From an uncultured Bacilli bacterium (GTDB lineage Bacteria > Bacillota_I > Bacilli_A > RF39 > UBA660), in assembly GCA_934141245.1 (NCBI GenBank), contig CAKPCB010000006.1, positions 17,298-81,297 of the forward strand: DNA of 64,000 bases. The letters are read 5' to 3'. Numbering within the stretch: position 1 is the stretch's first letter; the number at the start of each line of letters is the position of its first letter. Shown in pieces: positions 54,059 through 62,839 of this stretch. The notes below the pieces were generated by a model. It was not told the DNA's origin and searched no databases. It worked only from the letters and a program-made list of their open reading frames with translations. Both the position numbers and the translations under genes were made by a program.

Positions 54059-54787
54059 TTATAATCTTTTTAAAAAATACTCATTAAGTACTTCTTTTTC
54101 ATTCTTATACCATTTACCAAATTTTATTATATGATTTTTATCTCTATAGAAATTACTCATATTATCTATAACAACTGTATTATTAAACTTATAATTATAT
54201 AGGTATCTTTCAACTATAAATTTATTATAGTAAAACTTTCTTTTCTTAAATTCATCTATTACTTTAACTAATAAAAAAAGCATTATAAACATATATACAT
54301 AACTTCTATATAGGAATATTGCTATAAAAAACACAATAAATGAAATTATTATAGTTAGTGTCAAGCTTTTTAAATATGGAACTTTCTTAGAAATAAGTAA
54401 ATTAATTAGTCTTCCACCATCCAAAGGATATATTGGTAATAAATTAAAAAGCAATATAAAAAAATTATATTTTTTAAAAAGAAGTAAATCAAAATTACCA
54501 AGATATCTACTCATTATAAGATAAAATATAATTTGAAATATAGGTCCAAAAATCAATACTAAAAACTCACTAAAAATAGGTTTATTTAATGAATCTACAA
54601 ACTTTGTACATCCTCCATATGGATATATAACTATTTTATCAACTTTCCATCCTAATAATTTTGCAACAAAAAAATGCCCAAGTTCATGGATTAATATAAT
54701 AGATGTAAAAATAATTATATTTCTAAAAGTAGCTGTTAATACTGAGATAAAACTCAAAATAATAAACAGTGGATGAAAGTAAATCAT
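54059..54787 (-). CDS. spoIVFB: SpoIVFB-type site-2 metalloprotease
   Basis: 242 aa. The zinc motif HELGH is at residues 34-38 in a membrane helix and the third ligand is in LPIYPLDGGRLINL (near 120-133). There are six predicted helices; the C-terminal ~50 residues lack a clear CBS domain. SpoIVFB cleaves pro-sigma-K in the mother cell and is held inactive by SpoIVFA. It follows spoIVFA with one base between stop and start, without a good site of its own, so translation is coupled. RseP (13137) is the second site-2 protease of the window. Confidence 0.9.
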   Translation of the reverse strand: MIYFHPLFIILSFISVLTATFRNIIIFTSIILIHELGHFFVAKLLGWKVDKIVIYPYGGCTKFVDSLNKPIFSEFLVLIFGPIFQIIFYLIMSRYLGNFDLLLFKKYNFFILLFNLLPIYPLDGGRLINLLISKKVPYLKSLTLTIIISFIVFFIAIFLYRSYVYMFIMLFLLVKVIDEFKKRKFYYNKFIVERYLYNYKFNNTVVIDNMSNFYRDKNHIIKFGKWYKNEKEVLNEYFLKRL

Positions 54788-54788
54788 A

Positions 54789-55388
54789 CTAAATATATTC
54801 TTTATAATCTAAAAATTTCCCTTCCTTTTGAAATACTAAATAGACATAATCACCTTTTGCTTCTCCAAGTAAACTTCCCTCTTCTACATAATTATATAAT
54901 TTAACATTTTCAGTATTAACATTTATATTACTATACCATACATCAACACCATCTACCTGTTGCACTATGACTGTGTTTCCATAGTTATCTTTTTCACCAA
55001 TAAAAACTATTATTCCACTCTTTCTAATTGGTACTAGATAATTACTACTTACTGTAAGTTTAACACCATCTTTATATAAACTAGCTTCTTTATAATGAAA
55101 CTTTTCATTAAATACTTCAACTTCATCATCTATAGTTATTTTATCAAAAGGAAATATTTCTCCAAACTTATCTTTATACCATTTATTTATACTTGCAAAA
55201 GAAAAATTACTCTTAAATAATTTATTATTCAATTTTTCTTTTATAGTTGGATCTTTTTTTATAGCAATCAATAATCCAATAACCATAACACAACACACTA
55301 AACACTTAAATATAAAACCTCTGATATAACACACTAATTTATTAGGATGATCATCCTTTTTACTATTTAAAAATTTAGTTTTCCTCAT
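54789..55388 (-). CDS. spoIVFA: SpoIVFA-like regulator with M23 fold
   Basis: 199 aa. One N-terminal helix (about 23-44), a linker, then an M23/LytM-like beta domain (GIIVFIGEKDNYGNTVIVQQ, DVWYSNIN, GSLLGEAKGDYVYLVFQKEG). The zinc ligands of active M23 enzymes (HxxxD, HxH) are missing, as in SpoIVFA, so it is regulatory. It restrains SpoIVFB until the forespore signal arrives. Position radC-mreC-mreD-spoIVFA-spoIVFB matches Bacillus apart from missing minCD and mreB. Confidence 0.88.
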   Translation of the reverse strand: MRKTKFLNSKKDDHPNKLVCYIRGFIFKCLVCCVMVIGLLIAIKKDPTIKEKLNNKLFKSNFSFASINKWYKDKFGEIFPFDKITIDDEVEVFNEKFHYKEASLYKDGVKLTVSSNYLVPIRKSGIIVFIGEKDNYGNTVIVQQVDGVDVWYSNINVNTENVKLYNYVEEGSLLGEAKGDYVYLVFQKEGKFLDYKEYI

Positions 55389-55400
55389 ATAATCCCTCTT

Positions 55401-55892
55401 TTATATTTTATTACCTTTTTTATCTTTTAGAACCAAAAACATTAGGGATATATATACTATATTAATAAATAATGAATGAATAAACTTATATAATAATAAG
55501 GACAAATCAAAACTTTGTATTCCAATAAAATTTAAAAATATAAAAAATACTAAGTCATAAACAAATATTGAAATAATAAGTCTTAAAATATTATTCATTA
55601 GATTATTAGTAAATAATGCTTTAATTTTAATATTAAGTATTGCAATAAGTTCAAATATCAAAGCCGTTATTAAAATATTATTAGTAATTAAAGAATCATA
55701 TATTAATGCCATAATAAATACTAAAACATAATAATTCTTCCTATTTGGATTATTATAAAAATTAGACAAATATACTAAAACCGCTATAGATAGCATTGGA
55801 TAAAAATATGGAATTTTATAAAGATTAAAATTAAATATATTGCTGAATAAAACATCTAAAATAATTGATAAAACAATTAGAATAATCTTCAT
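55401..55892 (-). CDS. mreD: Rod-shape determining protein MreD
   Basis: 163 aa from the ATG at 55890-55892 (AAAGGA 5 nt upstream). There are about five membrane helices with short loops (LFSNIFNFNLYKIPYFYPML, then FYNNPNRKNYYVLVFIMALIY-like segments). There is no enzymatic motif. MreD works with MreC in the elongasome. Assignment rests on size, helix pattern and position after mreC; sequence conservation in this family is low. Confidence 0.85.
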   Translation of the reverse strand: MKIILIVLSIILDVLFSNIFNFNLYKIPYFYPMLSIAVLVYLSNFYNNPNRKNYYVLVFIMALIYDSLITNNILITALIFELIAILNIKIKALFTNNLMNNILRLIISIFVYDLVFFIFLNFIGIQSFDLSLLLYKFIHSLFINIVYISLMFLVLKDKKGNKI

Positions 55893-55893
55893 A

Positions 55894-56631
55894 TTAATCC
55901 TTTCTAGATAGTACAGTAACAAATCTTAAATTGTTTAAGTCCGATAAAGTTTCAATAATTGCTCTCTTACTAGTTCCATATTTATCACTTTCGATTTTTA
56001 TAATTTTTCCAACTATTATTCCACTTGGATATATATCACTTAGCCCACTAGTTAGCACAGTCGAGTTTTTATCTAATTCAATTGAATTATCTATTCCTTT
56101 AATGACTAATTCATTATTTTCATATTCTAAAATCTTATATATATATGTTTCTCCATATTTAATTTTTACAGATATTTTATTGTTATTATGAGTAGATGTT
56201 ATAAGCCTTATCAAAGAAGTATTGTTAGTTATATTAATAACTTTACCAATTAAACCTTCTCCTACAACAACTGCCATTCCAATATCTACTCCATCCTCTT
56301 TTCCTTTATTTATAGTCATAGATTCCATCCAATATGATGCATTTCTCTCTATTATAGTAGCATTAATAGTATTAAATTCAGATAAAGAACCAGAAATATT
56401 AGTAAGTTTTTTTAGTTCTTTGTTTTCTGACAATAGTTCCTCATTTATATTAGTACCTACTACATCTTTGTTATTATTAGAAACATCATGAAATGGTTTA
56501 TATAAAATATCTTTTAATGAAGTAAATGTAATATATGCATTTTTATTTAAACTAAAGTAAAGTGTAATAAAAAATACAACTACAAATGCAAAATATAAAA
56601 TCATCCTATAATTTTTACTTTTTTTATTCAT
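55894..56631 (-). CDS. mreC: Rod-shape determining protein MreC
   Basis: 245 aa. One N-terminal helix (about 11-29), a coiled coil (~60-80) and the MreC beta domains: ATIIERNASYWMESMTINKG, EDGVDIGMAVVVGEGLIGKV, SDIYPSGIIVGKI. It bridges penicillin-binding proteins and the MreB cytoskeleton; mreB itself is not in the window. It overlaps the radC stop by 4 bp. Confidence 0.95.
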   Translation of the reverse strand: MNKKSKNYRMILYFAFVVVFFITLYFSLNKNAYITFTSLKDILYKPFHDVSNNNKDVVGTNINEELLSENKELKKLTNISGSLSEFNTINATIIERNASYWMESMTINKGKEDGVDIGMAVVVGEGLIGKVINITNNTSLIRLITSTHNNNKISVKIKYGETYIYKILEYENNELVIKGIDNSIELDKNSTVLTSGLSDIYPSGIIVGKIIKIESDKYGTSKRAIIETLSDLNNLRFVTVLSRKD

Positions 56632-57305
56632 AAAAACAACTCCAAACTCTCCTGCATACTATAATACTTGTCTTTTGAAACAATAATATGATCCAAAATA
56701 GGGATAGCTTGTATTCTTCCTATTTCTATTAATCCTTTTGTTAAGTCAATATCTTCTCTTGATGGAATTACATCACCACTAGGGTGATTATGTACACAAA
56801 TAATTCCAGATGCACTAGACAAATATGCAAATTTAAATACCTCTCTAGGATGAACAATACTTCTATTAACAGTTCCCATAAATAATAATCTCCTCTCTAT
56901 TACTTCATTTTTATTATTTAAATATATACAATAAAAATATTCTTGCTTTAAATCAGTAATATAGTATCTAATATAATCATAAACCTCTTTAGGTGAAGTA
57001 AGCTTAAATTTTGCTTCATTAAACAAATATATTCTTTTACCAAGTTCTATTGCAGATAATATTTCACATGCTTTTGTAATTCCTATTCCCTTAATATCTA
57101 AAAGATAATTTATACTACATTCTTTTAAATTACTAATGTTTGAAACCTTTTCCATTATTTCTTTTGATAATTCTTTAACTGATTTGTCTTTAATACCTGT
57201 TTTTAAAATAATAGATAATAATTCTTCATTTGTTAGTTTATCTACACCATATTTAATAAGTTTTTCTCTAGGTCTATCATGCTTTAACATTTCTTTAATC
57301 TTCAT
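56628..57305 (-). CDS. radC: RadC-family JAB domain protein
   Basis: 225 aa. N-terminal HhH segment (DIKGIGITKACEILSAIELGKR) and C-terminal JAB/MPN+ domain with CVHNHPSGDVIPSREDIDLT, the complete zinc/catalytic HxHx7-10D set. The role is unproven; the earlier DNA repair name is doubtful. AGGTG lies 5 nt before the ATG. Position between the SpoIIB-like gene and mreC matches Bacillus (spoIIB-maf-radC-mreB), with maf absent here. Confidence 0.95.
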   Translation of the reverse strand: MKIKEMLKHDRPREKLIKYGVDKLTNEELLSIILKTGIKDKSVKELSKEIMEKVSNISNLKECSINYLLDIKGIGITKACEILSAIELGKRIYLFNEAKFKLTSPKEVYDYIRYYITDLKQEYFYCIYLNNKNEVIERRLLFMGTVNRSIVHPREVFKFAYLSSASGIICVHNHPSGDVIPSREDIDLTKGLIEIGRIQAIPILDHIIVSKDKYYSMQESLELFL

Positions 57306-57346
57306 TTTATCACCTAGTATATTTTTACTCTTTTTAATATATTTTC

Positions 57347-57796
57347 CTAATGTTTTAAGACAATTTCATCATAACTAGATAATATGACTTTACTTATAGA
57401 TAATATATCCTCATCTTTATTTACACTATTTAATAAAACATCATACTGCTCCAAATTTTTATAAAACTCAACATCAGTAATTTTTGATTTCTTTATATAA
57501 ATATTGTTTCCTTTATCATCATATATTTTTTTTATTTTTGAAGCTATATCTTTGCTAGTTGTAATACCAACATAGACATGATATTTTTTATCTTCTTCTA
57601 CAACTATATAAGAATCAATGCTTTTTTCTTTAAGAGTTTTATTCATACTATCTTTATTGGTATATACTCCCCATTGCAAAAAATAGCTATTATAAAAAGT
57701 AGTATTTTTATCGCTATATAACCCATACACTATCTTAGCTGAAAAAAATCCTATAAAAATTGCTAAAATTAATGGAAATATAAATTTTATCTTCAT
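57347..57796 (-). CDS. SpoIIB-like SPOR-domain protein
   Basis: 149 aa from the ATG at 57794-57796 (AGGTG 6 nt upstream). One N-terminal helix (about 4-24) is followed by a SPOR-type fold: YFLQWGVYTNKDSMNKTLKE, YHVYVGITTSKDIASKIKKI, then IYIKKSKI. SPOR domains bind denuded peptidoglycan at division sites. SpoIIB of Bacillus has the same layout and lies immediately upstream of maf-radC and takes part in septal thinning during engulfment. The protein is short (SpoIIB is ~330 aa) and identity rests on position plus fold. Confidence 0.68.
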   Translation of the reverse strand: MKIKFIFPLILAIFIGFFSAKIVYGLYSDKNTTFYNSYFLQWGVYTNKDSMNKTLKEKSIDSYIVVEEDKKYHVYVGITTSKDIASKIKKIYDDKGNNIYIKKSKITDVEFYKNLEQYDVLLNSVNKDEDILSISKVILSSYDEIVLKH

Positions 57797-57945
57797 CATA
57801 ATCACCTACTTTATACTACTCTATATCACAATAGAATTTTGTCGAATTATATCAAATATTTTTTAAATACTTATTGTCTAATATTATCGAATAAATAAAA
57901 TAATAATTTATATCTAATTATAATAAGTTTAATTAGGTGATTAAT

Positions 57946-58866
57946 ATGAAAATCGGAATTCCAAGAGCACTGTTATATCATAAATATGGAATTTTATGGG
58001 AAAGCTTTTTTGAATATTTAGGAATTGATACAATTACATCTCCACCATCAAATAAAGAAATTTTAGAAAAAGGAATTTTACTATCGCCAGATGAGGCATG
58101 CCTATCACTAAAAATATATTTAGGTCATATAAAATACCTATCAAATAAATGTGATTATATATTAATTCCTAGAATTGAATCTTTAAAGAAAAATGAAAAA
58201 GCATGTACAAATATGCTTGCTCTATACGATATAGTTAATAACATATTTAATGTAGGTATACTAGATTATAATATTGATGTTAACCATAACTATGATGAAT
58301 TATATGCATTTGTTACCATTGCAAAACAGTTAAATATTAAAAGAATGGATGCTATTAAAGCATATAAATATGCAAAGGAAGAAGTAAAACAAATTGAGGA
58401 AGGTAAAGCAATTAAACAAGAATCATTAATTAAAACTCAAAAACTAAAAATATTGCTTGCTGGACATTCATACAATTTACACGATGAATTAATTGGAAAA
58501 TCAGTTTCAAAGCATCTACAAAATAATGATATTAATGTTTTATATTCAGATATAAATAATAAAAAAATAAATAATATTTATTCCAAGAATAATATAATAT
58601 CAAAAGAAATTTATTGGACATACAATAAAGAAATTTTTTCTAGTATAAGTTACTACTTAGATAAAGTAGACGGAATAATTCTTTTATCAACATTCCCATG
58701 TGGACCAGATTCATTATGTAATGAAATAACTATCAGAAAAATAAAAAATAAACCAATAATAACGGTAATAGTAGATGAACTAAATAATGATTCTGGACTA
58801 CTTACTAGATTAGAAAGTTTTATAGAAATATTAAAAGAAAAAAAGGAGCTAGATAAAATTGAGTAA
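57946..58866 (+). CDS. Acyl-CoA dehydratase activase-related protein (DUF2229-like), component 1
   Basis: 306 aa from the ATG at 57946 (AGGTG 6 nt upstream). It starts MKIGIPRALLYHKYGILW, the DUF2229 signature, with ILLSPDEACLSLKIYLGHI and LLSTFPCGPDSLCNEI (two Cys). This is the 2-hydroxyglutaryl-CoA dehydratase D-component-like fold. In many anaerobes this domain is part of one ~1400-aa protein with two activase ATPase domains; here it is split into separate genes. The next gene starts 8 bp before its end. The substrate is unknown. Confidence 0.82.
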   Translation: MKIGIPRALLYHKYGILWESFFEYLGIDTITSPPSNKEILEKGILLSPDEACLSLKIYLGHIKYLSNKCDYILIPRIESLKKNEKACTNMLALYDIVNNIFNVGILDYNIDVNHNYDELYAFVTIAKQLNIKRMDAIKAYKYAKEEVKQIEEGKAIKQESLIKTQKLKILLAGHSYNLHDELIGKSVSKHLQNNDINVLYSDINNKKINNIYSKNNIISKEIYWTYNKEIFSSISYYLDKVDGIILLSTFPCGPDSLCNEITIRKIKNKPIITVIVDELNNDSGLLTRLESFIEILKEKKELDKIE

Positions 58867-59935
58867 TAAAGTAATAAGCTTTCCTCATCTTGGTGATTAT
58901 TATATACCAGTTAGATATCTTCTTAAGAAAACTACAAATGCTAAAATAATGGCATCACCACCAATAACAAGGAAAACAATCGAATTAGGAAGTAAGTATT
59001 CCCCAGATTTTGTATGTATTCCATTTAAATATAATTTAGGTAATCTAATCGAAAGTTTAGATAATGGTGCAAATATACTTCTTCAAGCTGGTGGTGGTTG
59101 TAGATATGGTTGTTATAAAGAAGTACAAGAAGTAATACTAAAAGACATGGGATATAATTTCGATTTTTATACATTAACCCCTACCGATAGATTTACCCTT
59201 AAATATCTTTATAGAACATTTAAAAAATTAAATTCAAATATAAGTTTTTTTAAACTAATAAAATACTTTGCAATAACATTACTAATGATTAACTATATGG
59301 ATAATATAGACAATTATATAAGGCTTAATATAGGTTTTGAAAAACATAATAATTCATTTATAAATTTAAAGAAAAAAATGCTAGATAAGTTTGTAAAATG
59401 TAATAATGTTTTTACATTAACTTATAACTATTTTAAATATAAATCTAAATTCAAAAAATTAGAAATAGATAAACCAGAAACATGTCTTAAAATAGGAATT
59501 ATTGGTGAACTATATACTTCTATGGAACCATTTGCAAGTTACTTTTTAGAAAAAGAATTAGCTAAAATGCATATACAAGTAAAAAGATTTACAAATGTAA
59601 CATATCTATTAATTAAAAAAAGGTTTAAAAAGAAAAAAATGCTAAAATATTCAAAAGAATATATAAAATATCCAATTGGTGCAGATGGATTAGATAATGT
59701 ATATAGAACAAAAAAATTAATTAAAGATGGATATGATGGAATAATACATATAAAGCCATTTGGTTGTACACCAGAAATTGGAGCTATACCAATAATTAAA
59801 AATATATGTAACGACTACAATATGCCAATTATATTTTTCTCGTTTGATAGTCAAACAAGCATAGAAGGAATAAAAACAAGACTAGAAGCATTTTATGATA
59901 TGTTAGTAATGAAAAAGGAGAATAATAATGAATAA
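58859..59935 (+). CDS. Acyl-CoA dehydratase activase-related protein (2-hydroxyacyl-CoA dehydratase-like), component 2
   Basis: 358 aa, starting with TTG (58859-58861), AGGAG 10 nt upstream. The opening FPHLGDYYIPVRYLLKK, the segment YSPDFVCIPFKYNLGNLIE, QAGGGCRYGCYKEVQ (two Cys that could hold a cluster) and HIKPFGCTPEIGAIPII belong to the DUF2229/HgdB-like family. It has no partner dehydratase subunits of the classic three-gene HgdABC type next to it. It overlaps both flanking genes by 8 bp, so all three are co-translated. Confidence 0.82.
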   Translation: MSNKVISFPHLGDYYIPVRYLLKKTTNAKIMASPPITRKTIELGSKYSPDFVCIPFKYNLGNLIESLDNGANILLQAGGGCRYGCYKEVQEVILKDMGYNFDFYTLTPTDRFTLKYLYRTFKKLNSNISFFKLIKYFAITLLMINYMDNIDNYIRLNIGFEKHNNSFINLKKKMLDKFVKCNNVFTLTYNYFKYKSKFKKLEIDKPETCLKIGIIGELYTSMEPFASYFLEKELAKMHIQVKRFTNVTYLLIKKRFKKKKMLKYSKEYIKYPIGADGLDNVYRTKKLIKDGYDGIIHIKPFGCTPEIGAIPIIKNICNDYNMPIIFFSFDSQTSIEGIKTRLEAFYDMLVMKKENNNE

Positions 59936-60872
59936 ATGTTACTTGGGAATAGATATAGGTTCAATATCAACAAAAGCTGTTATAATAGATTCTAACAACA
60001 GCATAATTGCAAGTAGTTATATATGGACTAAAGGAAATCCAATTAAAGCAGTAAAAGAAATCTTATCAATCTTAAAAAGTCAAATTGATAGTAACAAATA
60101 TAAAATAGTTTCTGTTGGTACAACAGGAAGTGCTAGAAGACTTATTGGAAGTATGGTTGGTGCAACAACTGTTAAAAATGAGATAACTGCACATGCTATC
60201 GGAACAATTTCAAAATATCCAGATGTAAAAACCATTTTAGAAATTGGTGGTCAAGATTCAAAGATAATATTAATAGAAGATAAAATTGTAGTTGATTATG
60301 CAATGAACACTTTATGCGCTGCCGGTACTGGTGCATTCTTATCAAGTCAAGCAAAAAGGTTGGATATTCCAATAGAAGAATTTGGAGCCATCGCACTAAC
60401 ATCAAACAATCCAACCAAAATAGCAGCAAGATGTACAGTTTTTGCTGAAAGTGATCTAGTTCATAAAGCCGGAAGTGGATATAAAAAAGAAGATATAGTT
60501 GCAGGATTATGTAGAAGTGTTGTTCTAAACTATTTAAATAATGTTGGAAAGGGTAAAAAAATAAAATCACCCATAGTATTCCAAGGTGGTGTTAGTAAAA
60601 ATATAGGAGTTGTTAAGGCATTTGAAGATGTATTAAAAGAAAAAGTAATTGTAGATAAAGATTCTCATTTGATGGGAGCGCTAGGTATTGCAATATTATC
60701 AAAAAAGGAAAAGAAAGAAATAGATTTTGACTTTAATATAATTAATGTTAACTTTGAAACCAAAGGAAACGAATGTCAAAAGTGTCCAAATCATTGTGAA
60801 ATAATTACAATTAAAAAAGATAACAAAATAATAGACTTTTGGGGAAACAGATGTGAAAGAGGTATTAATTAA
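59928..60872 (+). CDS. Acyl-CoA dehydratase activase (BadF/BcrA/HgdC ATPase)
   Basis: 314 aa. The ASKHA ATPase motifs YLGIDIGSISTKAVIID, SVGTTGSARRLIG and ILEIGGQDSKII are followed by the cluster-binding Cys130 (NTLCAAGTGAFL) and Cys169 (AARCTVFAESDL), which together hold a [4Fe-4S] across the dimer in HgdC. An extra C-terminal segment has NECQKCPNHCEI and GNRCERG. In HgdC, ATP drives injection of one low-potential electron into the dehydratase. Here its partners are the two upstream DUF2229-like proteins. AAGGAG lies 7 nt before the ATG. Confidence 0.92.
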   Translation: MNKCYLGIDIGSISTKAVIIDSNNSIIASSYIWTKGNPIKAVKEILSILKSQIDSNKYKIVSVGTTGSARRLIGSMVGATTVKNEITAHAIGTISKYPDVKTILEIGGQDSKIILIEDKIVVDYAMNTLCAAGTGAFLSSQAKRLDIPIEEFGAIALTSNNPTKIAARCTVFAESDLVHKAGSGYKKEDIVAGLCRSVVLNYLNNVGKGKKIKSPIVFQGGVSKNIGVVKAFEDVLKEKVIVDKDSHLMGALGIAILSKKEKKEIDFDFNIINVNFETKGNECQKCPNHCEIITIKKDNKIIDFWGNRCERGIN

Positions 60873-60930
60873 TAATTTGATTTTCTTTTCATAATTTTTT
60901 TAGTATAATACAACTATCAAAGGAGCAAAT

Positions 60931-62031
60931 ATGAAAAGAATAGGAATTATTTGTGAATATAATCCATTTCATAATGGTCACATATATCATATAAAAAAAA
61001 TAAAAGAAATGTTTCCTCAATCAGAAATAATTGCAGTTATGAGTGGATGTTTTACACAAAGAGGAAATATAAGTTTAATTGAAAAATATACAAAAGCAGA
61101 CATTGCATTAAAGTATGGAATTGATTTAGTAGTGGAATTACCATTCATATTTTCAACACAAAGTGCAGATATATTTTCTGATGCTGCTATATCAATATTA
61201 GATAAACTAAATACTGAGTATATTGTGTTTGGAAGTGAATCAAATGATATACATAGGCTACAGGAAATAGCCAAAGATCAATTAAATAATGATAAATATA
61301 ACAAGGAAGTAAAATTAGCACTAAATAGTGGTGATAACTACCCTACCGCAATTATGAAAGCATTAAATAAGATAAGTGGTTTTTCTACCTCAAGTCCAAA
61401 TGATCTTCTAGGAATTTCATATATAAAGTCAATATTAAAACAAAAATCAAGTATTATACCGTTATCAATAAAAAGAACAAATGATTTTCACTCTACAACT
61501 GTATCTAACTCAAACATTGTAAGTGCTGCATTAATCAGAAAAAACATAAAAGAAAAAAAATCAATTCAAGAATTTGTTCCTCCAGAGATATATGAAATAT
61601 TAAATAAAAATAAATGTAACTATGATTATAATTATTATAATTTATTAAAATATAAAATTATTTCAGAAGGCACAAATATAAAAAAATACTTAACAGTAGA
61701 TGAAGGAATAGAAAATAGAATATTAAAATATATAGATGATACCGATAATTTGGAAGATTTAATTAGCAAAGTAAAATCAAAAAGATTTACATATAATAAA
61801 CTTTCTAGAATGTTTACACATATTTTATGTTCACTTGAAAAAGATACTGCATTAAAAAATAAAGAAATAAAATATATAAGAGTTTTATCTTTTAACAAAG
61901 TTGGCCAAAAAATATTAAACTCAGTAAAGAAAAAAATAGATATTCCTATTATAACTACTGTAAAATATTACAAAGATTTGCTAGATTATGATATTAAAAT
62001 AGAAAAAATATATAAAGCAATCACAAAATGA
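60931..62031 (+). CDS. tmcAL: tRNA(Met) cytidine acetate ligase TmcAL (YlbM)
   Basis: 366 aa. Nucleotidyltransferase fold with IICEYNPFHNGHIYHI (HxGH), then GNISLIEKYTKADIAL and VELPFIFSTQSADIFS. The C-terminal helical part includes SSPNDLLGISYIKSI. It makes ac4C34 of tRNA(Met) from acetate and ATP. AAGGAG lies 5 nt before the ATG and a TATAAT-like -10 sits near 60902-60907. It is separated by about 60 bp from the activase gene. Confidence 0.95.
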   Translation: MKRIGIICEYNPFHNGHIYHIKKIKEMFPQSEIIAVMSGCFTQRGNISLIEKYTKADIALKYGIDLVVELPFIFSTQSADIFSDAAISILDKLNTEYIVFGSESNDIHRLQEIAKDQLNNDKYNKEVKLALNSGDNYPTAIMKALNKISGFSTSSPNDLLGISYIKSILKQKSSIIPLSIKRTNDFHSTTVSNSNIVSAALIRKNIKEKKSIQEFVPPEIYEILNKNKCNYDYNYYNLLKYKIISEGTNIKKYLTVDEGIENRILKYIDDTDNLEDLISKVKSKRFTYNKLSRMFTHILCSLEKDTALKNKEIKYIRVLSFNKVGQKILNSVKKKIDIPIITTVKYYKDLLDYDIKIEKIYKAITK

Positions 62032-62044
62032 ATGTGATTGCTTT
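62014..62044. terminator. Bidirectional terminator between tmcAL and the 226-aa gene
   Basis: Twelve-bp perfect stem AAAGCAATCACA/TGTGATTGCTTT (62014-62025 with 62033-62044) with a 7-nt loop containing the tmcAL stop, followed by AT-rich tails on both sides. It lies between convergent genes. Confidence 0.8.
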
Positions 62045-62050
62045 ATTTAA

Positions 62051-62731
62051 TTATTTATCTTTTGTCATTTCCTTTATCTTGTTTTCTATTATAGAATTTT
62101 CACTCTTAAAAAGTATATATAGTGGCTTATATTTTAAATACCTTTTATTTGTATTAATTACTTTGCTTATTCTATATAAAATTTCTTTATCCTCAAGAAT
62201 TTCTGGCATAGTATTTATCAAATAATCAATTGAATATATATAAAATTCATCTAAAACTAGTTCTTCGCCATATTCCTCAAAATCATCTCTTGGGCACATA
62301 AGAAATTCTATTAAGTTTGCATCATATTCATATAATTCTAAAGGAACATTTAAATCATAATCAATTAATGGATCTGGTTCTTTTATTTTATAAAAGGATC
62401 TTTTCCTTGTTAAATCACATAAAAACTTTATTTCAAATTCACTACCAGTACTGTTTAAAGCAACTATAAGTTCGTTATACAAATCAGGATCTAATAGATT
62501 ATTATTAAATCTTAATTCAAATAACATTTCATATATATTTTGTTTTGCTTCAGCATTGAATACATGCATATCTTTATTAGCAATAATTATATTTTCTAAA
62601 ATTCGTAAAAACCATTTTCCTTCAAAACAAGGCTCATCAAATATTTTTTTTACATCGTTTGAATAAATTGCAGACATAGCTTTAGAATATCCATACTGAA
62701 GTGTTAGAGCCTTTTCTAAATCTTTATTCAT
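62051..62731 (-). CDS. Hypothetical helical protein
   Basis: 226 aa from the ATG at 62729-62731 (GGGGG about 10 nt upstream). Not recognised. Mostly helical and acidic, with no membrane segment or signal peptide. Motifs visible are EPCFEGKWFLRILENIIIAN and SIDYLINTMPEILEDKEILY; two cysteine residues apart from those (FLCDLTR, FLMCPRDD) are far apart. It is monocistronic, convergent with tmcAL, divergent from an alpha/beta hydrolase. It may be a lineage-specific cytoplasmic protein. Confidence 0.6.
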   Translation of the reverse strand: MNKDLEKALTLQYGYSKAMSAIYSNDVKKIFDEPCFEGKWFLRILENIIIANKDMHVFNAEAKQNIYEMLFELRFNNNLLDPDLYNELIVALNSTGSEFEIKFLCDLTRKRSFYKIKEPDPLIDYDLNVPLELYEYDANLIEFLMCPRDDFEEYGEELVLDEFYIYSIDYLINTMPEILEDKEILYRISKVINTNKRYLKYKPLYILFKSENSIIENKIKEMTKDK

Positions 62732-62839
62732 AATTCTACTACCCCCATAAATCAACATATATAATAACAGGTATATTAAGTTTAATCAATAATTAAAGTC
62801 AAAAAATAAAATGTTTCATAACCTATTATAGGTGATACA

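Noticed and set aside
60196..60570. A 124-codon minus-strand frame opposite the activase gene.
   Set aside because: Low-complexity Leu/Gln/Tyr reading, complement of a clearly conserved gene; no ribosome binding site.
62028..62225. A hydrophobic 65-codon plus-strand frame after tmcAL.
   Set aside because: It is the complement of the 226-aa gene and begins inside the bidirectional terminator.
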